A DNA stretch of 64,000 nt from Bosea sp. F3-2 (GCF_008253865.1 NZ_CP042331.1:5421501-5485500); one strand, 5' to 3'. Shown: positions 28,834-37,954, counted from the stretch's first letter. The notes: generated by a model from the sequence alone, not told the origin. A program made the numbers and translations.

Positions 28834-30045
28834 ATGACCAAGCTCGACGACTGGCTCGGCCAGCACCATGCCGCGTTCACGGCGATCCGCCGGGACATCC
28901 ACTCCCATCCCGAACTCGGCCTGGAAGAGGTGCGCACCGCCAAGCTCGTCGCGGACAAGCTGCGCGAATGGGGCGTCGAGGTCGCCGAGAACGTCGGCAA
29001 GACCGGTGTCGTCGGTGTCATCCGCGGCAACCAGCCGGGCGAGCGCGCCATCGGCCTGCGCGCCGACATGGACTGCCTGGCGCTGGAGGAGACGACCAAC
29101 CTTCCCTATTCCTCGCGCAACCACGGCCGGATGCATGCCTGCGGCCATGACGGGCACACCACGATGCTGCTCGCGGCCGCGCAGTACCTCGCCGAGAACC
29201 GGGATTTCGCCGGCACCGTCAACCTGATCTTCCAGCCGGCCGAGGAAGGCCGAGGCGGCGCCAACGCCATGCTGGCGGACGGCCTGTTCGAGCGCTTCCC
29301 CTGCGACGCGATCTACGGGCTGCACAATACGCCCGGCATGCCGGCTTCCACATTCGGCACCACGGTCGGCCCGTTCCTCGCGGCGGCGGATAGCTGGAAG
29401 GTCGCCTTTCACGGCGTCGGCGGCCATGGCGGCTCGCAGCCGCATCGCTCCACCGACATCACCTATGCGCAGGCGCATTTCGTGCTCGGCCTGCAGGGCA
29501 TCATCGGCCGCAACGTCGCCCCGCTCGACACGGCGGTGATCAGCGTCGGCTACATCCATGGCGGCGACGTCAACGCCTCGAACGTCATCCCCTCCGAGCT
29601 CGTCATCGGTGGCACGGCCCGCACCTATTCGCAGGAGGTGCGCGACATGGTCGAGCGGCGCATCGCCGATCTCGCGGCTGCGACGGCGCAGGCCTGGGGC
29701 TGCAGGGCGGAAGCCCATTACCATCGCGGCACGAGCCCGCTGGTCAACGAGGCCGAGCAGGTCCGGGTCGCGGTCGCGGCAGCGAGCGCGGCGGTCGGGG
29801 CCGAGCATGTCAACGGCCAGCTCCGGCCGGGCACCGGCGGCGAGGACTTTGCCGAGATGATGCTGGTGCGGCCCGGCGCCTTCATGCGGATCGGCAACGG
29901 CGTCAATCCCGACGGCTCCTTCGTCGGCCTGCACACGCCGCTCTATGACTTCAACGACGCGATCATCCCGGACGGCGTGCGCTACTGGGTCGGCCTCGTC
30001 GATCAGGAGCTCGGCCAGGGCCTGCGGGCGATCGCCGCGGAGTAA
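28834..30045 (+). CDS. M20-family amidohydrolase (hippurate hydrolase-like)
   Basis: A 403-residue dinuclear metallopeptidase-fold enzyme that hydrolyses N-acyl amino acids or similar amides. Metal and catalytic motifs are present: RRDIHSHPELG, MHACGHDGHT, the catalytic glutamates in QPAEEGRGGA, FHGVGGHGGSQPH in the lid domain and PGTGGEDFAEM near the end. The ATG at 28834 follows an AGGAGAGGGG stretch about 12 bases away; a longer frame upstream crosses the purA promoter region and is not conserved. The substrate is not shown by the sequence, and it stands alone. Confidence 0.9.
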   Translation: MTKLDDWLGQHHAAFTAIRRDIHSHPELGLEEVRTAKLVADKLREWGVEVAENVGKTGVVGVIRGNQPGERAIGLRADMDCLALEETTNLPYSSRNHGRMHACGHDGHTTMLLAAAQYLAENRDFAGTVNLIFQPAEEGRGGANAMLADGLFERFPCDAIYGLHNTPGMPASTFGTTVGPFLAAADSWKVAFHGVGGHGGSQPHRSTDITYAQAHFVLGLQGIIGRNVAPLDTAVISVGYIHGGDVNASNVIPSELVIGGTARTYSQEVRDMVERRIADLAAATAQAWGCRAEAHYHRGTSPLVNEAEQVRVAVAAASAAVGAEHVNGQLRPGTGGEDFAEMMLVRPGAFMRIGNGVNPDGSFVGLHTPLYDFNDAIIPDGVRYWVGLVDQELGQGLRAIAAE

Positions 30046-30137
30046 GACATCACTGCGGCCGGCGTCATGAGATGCCGCCTCGCAAGTCTGACGGGGTGCC
30101 CGTGGTTTCCGGCGCTTGCGTCGCCGGGGGAACCGAT

Positions 30138-30255
30138 CTAGAGCACGCGCCGATCAGGTCGCAATGCGATCTGATCGGATCACGCGTTCTCTATCAATAG
30201 CTTAGAGACGGATTCACTGATCAGGTTGATTCAACCTGATCGGATCCGGCTCTAG
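30138..30255. repeat. Palindromic repeat, family D (copy 1)
   Basis: The ends CTAGAGC and GCTCTAG are inverted, with inner blocks GATCAGGT and ACCTGATC and a GCGATCTGATCGGATCACGC centre. It occupies the gap before the phosphatase gene. A shorter relative is at 33531-33616. Confidence 0.75.
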
Positions 30256-30283
30256 GCGACGGGCTCAGCAGCGGAGCCGTGCC

Positions 30284-30862
30284 ATGAAGACCCTCACCAT
30301 CTCGACTCTGACCATCTGCGGCATCGAAGAGCTGCCGGGCAACAGCGCCCGCGAGGTGACGCATGTGCTCTCGGTGCTTGACCCCGAGCGGGCCGAGATC
30401 GAGGCATTCGGGGCTTACGGCGAGCATCATCGCGTCACGCTGCGCTTCCATGACATCATCGATCCGCGACCCGGCCTGATCATGCCGGCGCCGGAGCATG
30501 TCGGCGAGGTCCTGCGCTTCGGTGAGGATCTGCGCGAAACCGCCGCCGCCCGCGTGAAGGGGCATCTGCTCGTCCACTGCCACATGGGCATCTCGCGCTC
30601 GACGGCGGCGATGCTGACGCTGATGGCTCAGGCTGATCCTGCCGAGGGCGAGGATGTGCTGTTCGAAAGATTGCGCCATATCCGCCCGCAAGCCTGGCCG
30701 AACTCGGTGATGATCGGCTTCGCCGACGAGCAGCTCGGCCGCGACGGGCGGCTGACCGAGGCATTGCGCCGGCACTATGCCCACCAGCTGCGTGTCCAGC
30801 CGAAATACCGGAACTGGATGGCCGATCTCGGCCGGGGGCGCGAGGTGGAGATGGCGGTCTGA
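30284..30862 (+). CDS. Cytoplasmic protein-tyrosine-phosphatase-like protein
   Basis: The 192-residue protein has the cysteine phosphatase loop HCHMGISR at 98-105 (C99 nucleophile, R105), so it belongs to the dual-specificity/tyrosine phosphatase superfamily. An aspartate in FHDIIDPRPG (about 57-60) may serve as general acid. It has no signal peptide. Such small proteins are widespread in this order and their substrates are unknown. It stands alone between repeat-filled gaps. Confidence 0.85.
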   Translation: MKTLTISTLTICGIEELPGNSAREVTHVLSVLDPERAEIEAFGAYGEHHRVTLRFHDIIDPRPGLIMPAPEHVGEVLRFGEDLRETAAARVKGHLLVHCHMGISRSTAAMLTLMAQADPAEGEDVLFERLRHIRPQAWPNSVMIGFADEQLGRDGRLTEALRRHYAHQLRVQPKYRNWMADLGRGREVEMAV

Positions 30863-30927
30863 TGCAGGGCGCAATCATTCGGGGGCGCTGAAGCGACCCC
30901 GGCCGAGCGCTGTCCGCCGGGCCTGTC

Positions 30928-31018
30928 GTCATGGTCGGGCTTGTCCCGACCATCCACGTCTTCTCTTGCCAGACACCGTGTTCAAGACGTGGATGCTCGC
31001 CACAAGGGCGAGCATGAC
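30928..31018. repeat. Palindromic repeat, family B (copy 2)
   Basis: Starts GTCATGGTCGGGCTTGTCCC, carries arms CCACGTCTT and AAGACGTGG, and ends AGGGCGAGCATGAC. It lies between two convergent genes. Confidence 0.85.
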
Positions 31019-31065
31019 GATGGTCGGAACGGGCCTGATCGCTCTCGCTGGCGCGCCGTATCGGT

Positions 31066-32766
31066 TCAGCGGCCCGGCAGCGGCTGCTCGTCATAGGAGA
31101 GCTCGCGGTCGCCCGGCCATTTGAGGCGATAGGCGAGCTTGAGTTCCTTCTCGGCGCCGGGGGCGAGGTCGAAGGTCCAGGACGAGACGCCGCGCCGGTC
31201 GCCGACCTGCTTCTCGGTCGGTGGAGTGGTCTGGGCGGAGATGGGCTCGACCGCGATGGCGGTGCTCTCCGAGAAGGGGATGCGCCCGAGCACGGTCACC
31301 TTCACCGGCCTGGCGTGCAGGCTCTTCACCACCGTGCGGAACTCGCGCTGGTCGGTGCGGCTCTGGCCGAGCCAGCTAGGCTCGTTCTCGCGCCGCTTCA
31401 CCGGGGCGTAGCTGACCTTGATCCGGTCATCGGCGCCGAAGCCGAGCTCGAGCTTGTCGCCCGGCGCCACCAGCCCGACCTGCCCCATGCCGACATAGCT
31501 GCCGTCGCGATGCAGCGCGACGCGGCCGGGCAGGAGCGGCGCCTCCTCCTCATGCACAAAGCCGGCTTCCAGATAGGCCTTCTGCTCCAGCTCGGGCACG
31601 GTGCGGGCGGCGAGCGTCGCTTCCGCCTTGCGCTGGGTCAGCACGACCGTCTTCGGCGAGCCGTCCTGCGGGATCGTGGCGCGGCCGGGCACCTGGAAAT
31701 TCGCCTGATAGGCGCCGGCCTCGATCGTCGCGACTTCGACCTCGGCCGGCCGTGCAGGCACCGGGGCGGGGGCAGGGGTGATGGCACGCTGCGACTGTGC
31801 GGCCAGCGCCTCGGCTTCGGCCTTGGCGCGTGCGGCCGCCATGGCCGCAGGAGCCGCACCGGCGCGCGAGCGGCTTTCATAGATGGCGGGCGGCTCGAAG
31901 AAGGCCACCTGCATGGGTGCAAGATCGGGCGCACGGGTGCCGCCGGCCGAGCGTGTGGTCGAGAGCGTCAGGGCGACATCGTCCCAGGACTCGCCGCTGC
32001 GCTGGCGGATCTCGGCACGGCGCGTCAGGGCGATCTCCGGCTTCTCTGCCGTGGTGGTCAGCCTTGCCTCATAGGTCGGCGTCCAGTTCGCGCCGGTGAC
32101 GCGATAGCTCACGGTGAATTCGGCCGCGAGGGGCTGCGGCGCCTCGACCGCGATGGCGACATCGCGCTTCGGAGCGCCAGGCCGGCCAGCCTGCGGGCGG
32201 GCGCGCTCGAGCGAGGCGATCTCGGCCTCGACATCGGAGAGACGGCTGCGCACGCCGCGCAGCTCGTCCTGGACCTTGACCAGCGCAGTGCCGATCGCCT
32301 CGAACACGGCCGGCCAGTCGGCGACCGGCAGAGCCTTGCCGTCGGGGCCGAGCTTGTCCGGGCCGGTCTGGGCGAAGCGTTCGATGGTCGAGCGCTTGGC
32401 CTCGATCGCGGCAATCTGGCTCTCGAACTTGCCCTTGTCGTCGCGCAGCGCCTTGAGCTTGTCCTCCAGCACCGTATCGAGCACCGGCTTGGCGTCACCC
32501 GGTGTGACGCGGACATCGACGGCGCCAACCGAGAAGGTGCCGTTACCTTTGCCTTCGACGCGGATGGAGGCGGGGTCGATCGTCGCCGGCAGCCCGCGCA
32601 GCACGACCTGCGAAACGCCCTGCAACAAATCCGCCTTGCCGAGTCGCGTCACGATGGCACCATCGGGATAGACCGTGACCCGGTCGATCCGGCTCGCAAG
32701 CTCGGTCTCGGCGGCGCTGGCGAGGCTGGGCGCAAGAATCAGGGCGGCGGCAATATGGCTTTTCAC
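31066..32766 (-). CDS. MuiA-like DUF4139 domain protein, exported
   Basis: A protein of about 566 residues with a signal peptide (cleavage after ASA, about residue 18), an N-terminal DUF4140 domain (VTVYPDGAIVTR), a long coiled coil (about 90-190) and a C-terminal DUF4139 beta domain (GANWTPTYEARL, SWDDVALTLSTTRS, NEPSWLGQSRTDQREF). This layout matches mucoidy inhibitor A relatives of unclear role in the envelope. I choose the GTG at 32766 because a signal peptide begins right there and a GGGGGA site lies 8 bases upstream; an in-frame TTG at 32781 would add five residues. Confidence 0.82.
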   Translation of the reverse strand: MKSHIAAALILAPSLASAAETELASRIDRVTVYPDGAIVTRLGKADLLQGVSQVVLRGLPATIDPASIRVEGKGNGTFSVGAVDVRVTPGDAKPVLDTVLEDKLKALRDDKGKFESQIAAIEAKRSTIERFAQTGPDKLGPDGKALPVADWPAVFEAIGTALVKVQDELRGVRSRLSDVEAEIASLERARPQAGRPGAPKRDVAIAVEAPQPLAAEFTVSYRVTGANWTPTYEARLTTTAEKPEIALTRRAEIRQRSGESWDDVALTLSTTRSAGGTRAPDLAPMQVAFFEPPAIYESRSRAGAAPAAMAAARAKAEAEALAAQSQRAITPAPAPVPARPAEVEVATIEAGAYQANFQVPGRATIPQDGSPKTVVLTQRKAEATLAARTVPELEQKAYLEAGFVHEEEAPLLPGRVALHRDGSYVGMGQVGLVAPGDKLELGFGADDRIKVSYAPVKRRENEPSWLGQSRTDQREFRTVVKSLHARPVKVTVLGRIPFSESTAIAVEPISAQTTPPTEKQVGDRRGVSSWTFDLAPGAEKELKLAYRLKWPGDRELSYDEQPLPGR

Positions 32767-32983
32767 GAAATCATCCCCCAAATCGCATTCACGCAGCTGC
32801 GATGAGCGCTGCCGATTCCGGCGTGCCCAAGGCGGAATTTGGCCGGAATGCGGATAGGAAGCGAGAGCGGATCGAGCATCCTGCGTTTGCAGGATCGTTC
32901 GTTGGCGAAAACGGGGCGCGACGCTTCCTGACAGGAGGCGGCAAGACGCGCAGTTGGGTCATCACATCAGCCCGGAGGCCACC

Positions 32984-33514
32984 ATGCCAGCGATCTTCAC
33001 GGATGCCCTGATCAGCGCTGCGCCGCATGAGGCTATTCCGCCGGAACAGCGGATCTTCGAGCCCTTCATCGGCAGCTGGGATCTGGTGGTGAGCTGGTAC
33101 CGGCCGGACGGGGCAGCGGAGCGCCGGCTCGATGGCGAGTGGCATTTCGCGCGCGTGCTGGAGGGCCGCGGCATCCAGGATGTCTGGATCGTACCGCCGC
33201 GGGCGCAGCGCCCGGCAACGGGCGGCGATTACGAATACGGCACGAGCCTGCGGTTCTACGATCCAACGATCGAAGCCTGGCGCTCGACCTGGATCGGCCC
33301 GCAGCACCGCGTCGTCCACAGCTTCGTGGCGCGGCGGGTCGGCGATCAGGTGCAGCTCGAAACCATGCTGGACGGCCAGCGTATGCGCTGGCGTTTCCTC
33401 GATATCACGCCCGGCAGCTTCACCTGGTGCAACGAGCGCGAGGTCGAGGGGCGGTGGGTGCTGACGCAGGATTTCAAGGCGCGCCGAACCGGTTGGGCGC
33501 CTCTGCGACCATGA
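32984..33514 (+). CDS. Conserved hypothetical protein, lipocalin-like fold likely
   Basis: A 176-residue soluble protein. FEPFIGSWDLVVSWYRPDG, GEWHFARVLEGRGIQDVW and the pattern of alternating strands look like the calycin-type small beta barrels of DUF1579 relatives, but I cannot assign it surely. The ATG at 32984 has a GGAGG site 5 bases away. It is divergent from the MuiA-like gene and convergent with the exporter gene. Function unknown. Confidence 0.65.
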   Translation: MPAIFTDALISAAPHEAIPPEQRIFEPFIGSWDLVVSWYRPDGAAERRLDGEWHFARVLEGRGIQDVWIVPPRAQRPATGGDYEYGTSLRFYDPTIEAWRSTWIGPQHRVVHSFVARRVGDQVQLETMLDGQRMRWRFLDITPGSFTWCNEREVEGRWVLTQDFKARRTGWAPLRP

Positions 33515-33530
33515 ACGCGAAGGTGGCGAG

Positions 33531-33616
33531 CGCTAGTGCACGCGCCGATCTGACTGCAACGCGGTCAGATCGGCGAACGCGTTCTCTTACTTAAGTTAAG
33601 AGCCGGATCCGATCAG
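33531..33616. repeat. Palindromic repeat, family D (copy 2, shorter)
   Basis: Shares GCACGCGCCGATC, GATCGG, ACGCGTTCTCT and GAGCCGGATCCGATCAG with the copy at 30138. It lies between convergent genes, and its end overlaps the region just before the exporter stop at 33619. Confidence 0.65.
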
Positions 33617-33618
33617 CG

Positions 33619-33936
33619 TCAGTGTGCCGACAGCTTCATCATGACAAGGCCGGAGACGATCAGCACGGCGGCGGCGATGCGCATCGGCGTCAGCGCCTCG
33701 CCGAGCACGGTGACGCCGACGAGGAAGGCGCCGACGGCGCCGATGCCGGTCCAGATCGTATAGGCCGTGCCGAGCGACAGGGCGCGCATCGCCAGCGAGA
33801 GCAGGGCGAAGCTGCCGATCATGGTGACGATGGTGATCGCCGTCGGCCCCGGACGGGAAAACCCGTCCGACTGCTTCATGGTGAAAGCCCAGACGACTTC
33901 GAGAATGCCGGCAGAAAACAGGTAGAGCCACGCCAT
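33619..33936 (-). CDS. gdx: SMR-family guanidinium exporter (SugE/Gdx)
   Basis: The 105-residue protein has four membrane helices and the SMR glutamate in GILEVVWAFTMKQSDGF (about residue 13). The W-A-x-x-M-K pattern after the glutamate is that of the SugE/Gdx subgroup, which exports guanidinium ion with protons, rather than EmrE multidrug pumps. The ATG at 33936 is fixed by a GGGGGA ribosome site. That site can pair with the linker of the probable guanidine-II riboswitch directly upstream, which independently supports the substrate. Confidence 0.9.
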   Translation of the reverse strand: MAWLYLFSAGILEVVWAFTMKQSDGFSRPGPTAITIVTMIGSFALLSLAMRALSLGTAYTIWTGIGAVGAFLVGVTVLGEALTPMRIAAAVLIVSGLVMMKLSAH

Positions 33937-33941
33937 AGCGG

Positions 33942-34002
33942 TCCCCCATGAGTTGCCGGGTCGTCCCAGCACATTGCCCAGGTTGGGGGAGGTCGTGGCC
34001 TC
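33942..34002 (-). promoter_or_regulatory. Probable guanidine-II (mini-ykkC) riboswitch
   Basis: On the minus strand, two hairpins with ACGA in the loop precede the exporter gene. The nearer (33954-33971) is a perfect 7-bp stem with an ACGA tetraloop; the farther (33989-34002) has a 4-bp stem and loop CCACGA. The linker holds TCCCCC (33985-33990), which can pair with the ribosome site GGGGGA (33942-33947). Twin ACGR hairpins before a sugE gene are the hallmark of the class. The six-base loop in the first hairpin is a deviation. Confidence 0.75.
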
Positions 34003-34061
34003 GCAGCCGCTGACTTAGCCATCGATGTTCGCGAGGGCAAGGCGGGCCGCGCATGCCGGGT

Positions 34062-34982
34062 TCAGCTCGGCTCGATTCCGGGAATGCGGGCGATCTCGGC
34101 GGTGAGATAGTCGATTAGCAGGCGCACGCGAGCGATGCTGGCACGCTCCGGGCGGATCAGCAGGCTGAGCGGCACTGATGCCACCGCATAGTCCGGCATG
34201 ACCGACTCGAGCCGGCCGTCGGCGAGGAGATCGTCGACCAGCCAGCGATGGGCCGGTCCCAATCCGCGGCCGGCTGCCAGCGCCTCGCGCGCCGCCAGGC
34301 CATGATCGACGCGAAAGCGGCCGCCGAACGGAACCTCGAAGCGCTCGCCGCCCGGTCCGGACAGGACGAGACGGTCGCTGCCCGCAATGTTCGTCATGCG
34401 GATTCCCTGATGGCCGGCGAGGTCCGCAGGCGTCCGGGGGCGGCCGTAGCGGGCGAGGTAGGACGGCGCGGCGACGAGCAGGCGGCGGGAGTTGCCGAGG
34501 CTGCGCAGCTTTGTCGAGCTGTCGCTCAACGGCCCGAGGCGCAGCGCGAGATCGACGCCCTCCTGCACGAGGTTGATCCGCTCGTCGGTGAGGCTGAGGT
34601 CGATGTCGATATCCGGGTGGCGATCCTGGAAGGCGAAGATCAGCGGGGAAAGTTGGCGCGTGCCGAAAGCGGCGGTGCAGGAGAGGCGGACGACTCCCGC
34701 TGGCGCCTCCGCGGTGGCCTGCATCTCCTCATGCGCCCGTTCGACGAGCCGCAGGATCTGGAGGCAGTGTGCATAGTAGCGGGCACCTTCCTCTGTCAGC
34801 GCGACACGGCGCGTGGTGCGGGCGAAGAGCGCGACGCCGAGCGCATCCTCGAGCTCCTGAACATGCCGTGACACCGACGATTGCCCGATGCCGAGCTCGC
34901 GCGCGACGGCCGACAGGCTGCCCCTTTCGGCGACCCGCACGAAGCTGCGCATCCGATCGAGCGAGATCTCTGATTTATCCAT
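34062..34982 (-). CDS. LysR-family transcriptional regulator
   Basis: The 306-residue protein has an N-terminal winged helix-turn-helix (about 8-65: LDRMRSFVRVAERGSLSAVARELGIGQSSVSRHVQELEDALG) and a C-terminal substrate-binding domain of the CrgA/DmlR type (RLSCTAAFGTRQLSPLIFAF). It is divergent from the flavin quinone reductase gene, with under 100 bases between. It probably controls that gene, as is common for LysR/reductase pairs. The shared gap contains an AT-rich stretch with ATATC repeats (about 34979-35016). Confidence 0.93.
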   Translation of the reverse strand: MDKSEISLDRMRSFVRVAERGSLSAVARELGIGQSSVSRHVQELEDALGVALFARTTRRVALTEEGARYYAHCLQILRLVERAHEEMQATAEAPAGVVRLSCTAAFGTRQLSPLIFAFQDRHPDIDIDLSLTDERINLVQEGVDLALRLGPLSDSSTKLRSLGNSRRLLVAAPSYLARYGRPRTPADLAGHQGIRMTNIAGSDRLVLSGPGGERFEVPFGGRFRVDHGLAAREALAAGRGLGPAHRWLVDDLLADGRLESVMPDYAVASVPLSLLIRPERASIARVRLLIDYLTAEIARIPGIEPS

Positions 34983-35075
34983 ATTTCGGCAGAGTGATAT
35001 CTTTTTCTGATATCTAACGGATGAATTGATGGCTGGCTAGCTTCTTCCCATCGTCACAAGGGCAGGATGGACGCC

Positions 35076-35897
35076 ATGAAAATCCTCTACGTCTTCGCTC
35101 ATCCCGAGGAGCGCTCGCTCAATGGCTCGCTGCGCGAGGTCGCATTCGCGGAGCTACGTGCGCAAGGTCATGAGATCCTCGTCTCGGATCTCTACGCCAT
35201 GGGCTGGAAATCGCAGGTCGATCGCCAGGATTTCCCACAATGGCCCGCCGATAAGAGGTTGCTCGTCCCGGCCGCCTCGAAGGCCGGCTTCGCCTCCGCC
35301 GCGCTGACGGCCGATGTCGAGGCCGAGATCGCGAAGCTGCGGGCGGCCGACGGCATCATCCTGCATTTCCCGCTGTGGTGGTTCAGCATGCCGGCGATTC
35401 TGAAGGGTTGGGTCGACCGCGTCTTCGCCTATGGCTACGGCTATGGCGTCGGCGAGCACAGCGATGCCCGCTGGGGTGATCGCTATGGCGAAGGCATGTT
35501 CCAGGACAAGCGCGCCATGCTGGTCGTCACGGCCGGGGGCTGGGCGCCGCATTATTCGGCGCGCGGCATCAACGGGCCGATCGACGACCTGCTCTTCCCG
35601 ATCCAGCACGGCGTGCTGTTCTATCCGGGCGCGCAGGTGCTGCCGCCCTATGTGCTCTATCAGGCCGACCGGATCGACGAGGCGCGCTTCGCGTCCGAGG
35701 CGGAGCGCCTGCGGGCGCGGATGCGCGGCTTCTTGACCGAGGCACCCATTCCGTACCGCAGGCAGAACGGCGGCGACTATTCGATCCCGGGATGCGAGCT
35801 GCAGCCGTGGCTCGGTGGCCCGGACGCGAGCGGCTTTGCGCTGCACAGCGCCGATGCATCGCCGGTCGCCGCCAGGCTCTCGGCCGTGGCGGGCTGA
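35076..35897 (+). CDS. NAD(P)H dehydrogenase (quinone), flavodoxin-like fold
   Basis: The protein (about 273 residues) belongs to the NQO1/MdaB/KefF-like family, which reduces quinones by two electrons with FAD or FMN. It has the N-terminal ILYVFAHPEERSLNGSL, the FPLWWFSMPAILKGWVDRVFAYGYGYG signature and the VTAGGWAPHYSARGING loop. The ATG at 35076 has an AGGA site at good distance; the ATG at 35067 overlaps that site. It is likely an oxidative or electrophile stress enzyme regulated by the divergent LysR protein. Confidence 0.9.
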   Translation: MKILYVFAHPEERSLNGSLREVAFAELRAQGHEILVSDLYAMGWKSQVDRQDFPQWPADKRLLVPAASKAGFASAALTADVEAEIAKLRAADGIILHFPLWWFSMPAILKGWVDRVFAYGYGYGVGEHSDARWGDRYGEGMFQDKRAMLVVTAGGWAPHYSARGINGPIDDLLFPIQHGVLFYPGAQVLPPYVLYQADRIDEARFASEAERLRARMRGFLTEAPIPYRRQNGGDYSIPGCELQPWLGGPDASGFALHSADASPVAARLSAVAG

Positions 35898-35914
35898 GCC
35901 GCTTCGGCGCCGGT

Positions 35915-36799
35915 TCAGGCGCGGCTGCGCGTGCTGGCGTGCGGCTTGATGCGGTGCTCGACGAAGTTGCGGAGTTCCGTGACGCGGCGCTCGGCGTCGA
36001 GCACCTCGCGGTCGAGCCCATGTGCCCAGGCGAGGTCCTGCCGGTCGACGGGCGCGGCGTCGAGGGTGCGCAGGTCGTCGAGCCAGGCTTCCGTCGAGGC
36101 CTCGTCCTTGCGGAAGCCCTCGTCGATCAGAAGCGGCACCATGCGTCCGAGGATCGAGGCGACCTGCTTCAGCGGGAATTCGGGGTGATACTGCACGCCC
36201 CAGAAGGTGCCGCCATTGTGCTTGATCTCGGCCGCCTGGACCTGGCTGTAGGCGTTGGAGGCGAGGATGGTCGTGCCATGCGCGGGGAGCGCGATGGTGT
36301 CGAGATGGATCGCCGGGGCGTCGAAGGCGGCCGGGCGGCTGTCGAGCAGCTTGTGGCACCGACCCGCCTCGGTCGGCGATATCCGGCGGGCGAAGCCGAC
36401 CTCGCGGCCCTTCGGATTGGCGGTGACGGTGCCGCCGGCCGCGACCGAGCCGACCTGGATGCCCCAGCAGGAGCCGAAGCAGGGGGTGCCGCTGGCATAG
36501 ATCGCCCGCATCAATTCGACCTGCCGCGTCACCGCCGGCTCGATGTCGTAGATGTGCAAGGCAGAGCCGGTGAGGAAGACGCCGTCATAGGCTTCGAGCC
36601 CGGCGCCATCAGGCAGGTTGGCGCCCTCGTCGGCCGGCAGGCAGATGTCTGAGATGATGCCGGGCGCGATCGCTGCGATCTCGGCGGCATAGGCCTCGCC
36701 ATAGGCCATGCCGTAAGCCTTGCGCAGCCCTTCGCGATGCTCGTGTGTGTTGCCGTCGACGAAGAGCAGGCGGAGCGGGCGGGAGCTGGTCTGGATCAT
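35915..36799 (-). CDS. Class I glutamine amidotransferase-like protein
   Basis: The 294-residue protein is a stand-alone GATase1 domain like those of GMP synthase. The nucleophile is C111 in GSCWGIQ, and the partner His-Glu is in WGVQYHPEF (about 200-208). It has no fused synthetase domain. Stand-alone members include gamma-glutamyl hydrolases and GuaA-like proteins of uncertain substrate. A C-terminal extension of about 80 residues follows the catalytic part. It converges on the quinone reductase gene with a 17-base gap. Confidence 0.85.
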   Translation of the reverse strand: MIQTSSRPLRLLFVDGNTHEHREGLRKAYGMAYGEAYAAEIAAIAPGIISDICLPADEGANLPDGAGLEAYDGVFLTGSALHIYDIEPAVTRQVELMRAIYASGTPCFGSCWGIQVGSVAAGGTVTANPKGREVGFARRISPTEAGRCHKLLDSRPAAFDAPAIHLDTIALPAHGTTILASNAYSQVQAAEIKHNGGTFWGVQYHPEFPLKQVASILGRMVPLLIDEGFRKDEASTEAWLDDLRTLDAAPVDRQDLAWAHGLDREVLDAERRVTELRNFVEHRIKPHASTRSRA

Positions 36800-36884
36800 C
36801 AGGGAATTTCCGCAGGAATGCGCAGGGCGATGGGCAGGCTTGCGCCCGATCTCATATGAGAGGGGTCTCGCGCAAGGTTATTGC

Positions 36885-37823
36885 ATGAGCTCTTTCTCGC
36901 GACAGGGCGGAATCGTGCACCCTTCCCCGACTTGGCTGCAACGCGCCTGGGCCAATGCCTATCTGCTGCTGATCCTGACGACGCTGATGTGGGCGGGCAA
37001 CGCGGTGGCGAGCCGGCTCGCCGTCGGCAACATCTCGCCGATGGCCTTGACCTCGTTCCGCTGGGTCGCGGTCTGCCTGATCATGCCCTTTCTGCTGCGC
37101 GACCAGCTCCGGAAGCACTGGCCGGTGTTGCGCGCGCGCTGGCGCTTCATCGCGCTGCTCGGCGTCCTCGGCTTCACCGCCTTCAACACGCTGATGTATC
37201 TCGCCGCCTATTCGACCTCGGCGATCAATATCGGCATTCTGCAGGGCTCGATCCCGGTCTTCGTGCTGATCGGCGCGCTCGTCGCCTATCGCACTCCGAT
37301 CGGCGGCATGCAGGCGCTTGGTGTGGCGGTGACGCTGCTGGGCGTCGCCGTCACCGCGAGCCGCGGCGACATCAACGTCCTGATGGGGTTGCGCTTCGTG
37401 ACCGGCGATCTGCTGATGATCCTCGCCTGCGCGCTCTATGCCGGCTACACGGTGGCGATCCGCAACCGGCCGGCGGTGCCGGGCCTCGTCTTCTTCACGA
37501 CAGTGGCGTGTGTCGCCTGCCTGTTCTCGCTGCCGCTGCTCGCCGGCGAGATCGCGCTCGGCAAATTCCATGTCCCGACGGCGGAGGGCTGGGCGATCCT
37601 GGCCTTCACGGTGATCGGCCCCTCGATCCTGTCGCAGCTCTTCTTCATGCGCGCCATCGAGATCATCGGCCCGGGCCGGGCCGGCGTCTTCGTCAATCTC
37701 GTGCCGGTCTTCGCGCCGATCCTCGCCGTGCTGATCCTCGGCGAGCCCTTCGGCCTCTATCACGCCCTGGCGCTGGCCCTCGTGCTCGGCGGCATCTTCA
37801 TCGCCGAGCGGCTGGGGCGGTAA
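36885..37823 (+). CDS. DMT-family transporter (EamA)
   Basis: A 312-residue protein with ten predicted membrane helices in two EamA repeats (LTTLMWAGNAVASRLAVGNISPMALTSFRW and the second repeat from GDLLMILACALYAGYTVAIR). The ATG at 36885 has an AAGG site 7 bases upstream; an upstream frame overlapping the divergent amidotransferase gene is unlikely. It probably exports metabolites; the substrate is unknown. Confidence 0.85.
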   Translation: MSSFSRQGGIVHPSPTWLQRAWANAYLLLILTTLMWAGNAVASRLAVGNISPMALTSFRWVAVCLIMPFLLRDQLRKHWPVLRARWRFIALLGVLGFTAFNTLMYLAAYSTSAINIGILQGSIPVFVLIGALVAYRTPIGGMQALGVAVTLLGVAVTASRGDINVLMGLRFVTGDLLMILACALYAGYTVAIRNRPAVPGLVFFTTVACVACLFSLPLLAGEIALGKFHVPTAEGWAILAFTVIGPSILSQLFFMRAIEIIGPGRAGVFVNLVPVFAPILAVLILGEPFGLYHALALALVLGGIFIAERLGR

Positions 37824-37850
37824 GAACTCTGCTCCGATGCAACAACCGCC

Positions 37851-37954
37851 GTCATTCCGGGCGGAGCGAAGCGCAGACCCGGAATCCATCGTAGAGCGCG
37901 ACGCCCTTCGATGGATTCCGGATCGGCGCCGCTTCGCGGCTTGTCCGGAATGAC
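37851..37954. repeat. Palindromic repeat, family A (copy 5)
   Basis: Starts GTCATTCCGGGCGGAGCG, has inner arms GGAATCCATCG and CGATGGATTCC, and ends GTCCGGAATGAC. This is the TTCC subtype also seen at 53298. It lies between convergent genes. Confidence 0.85.
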
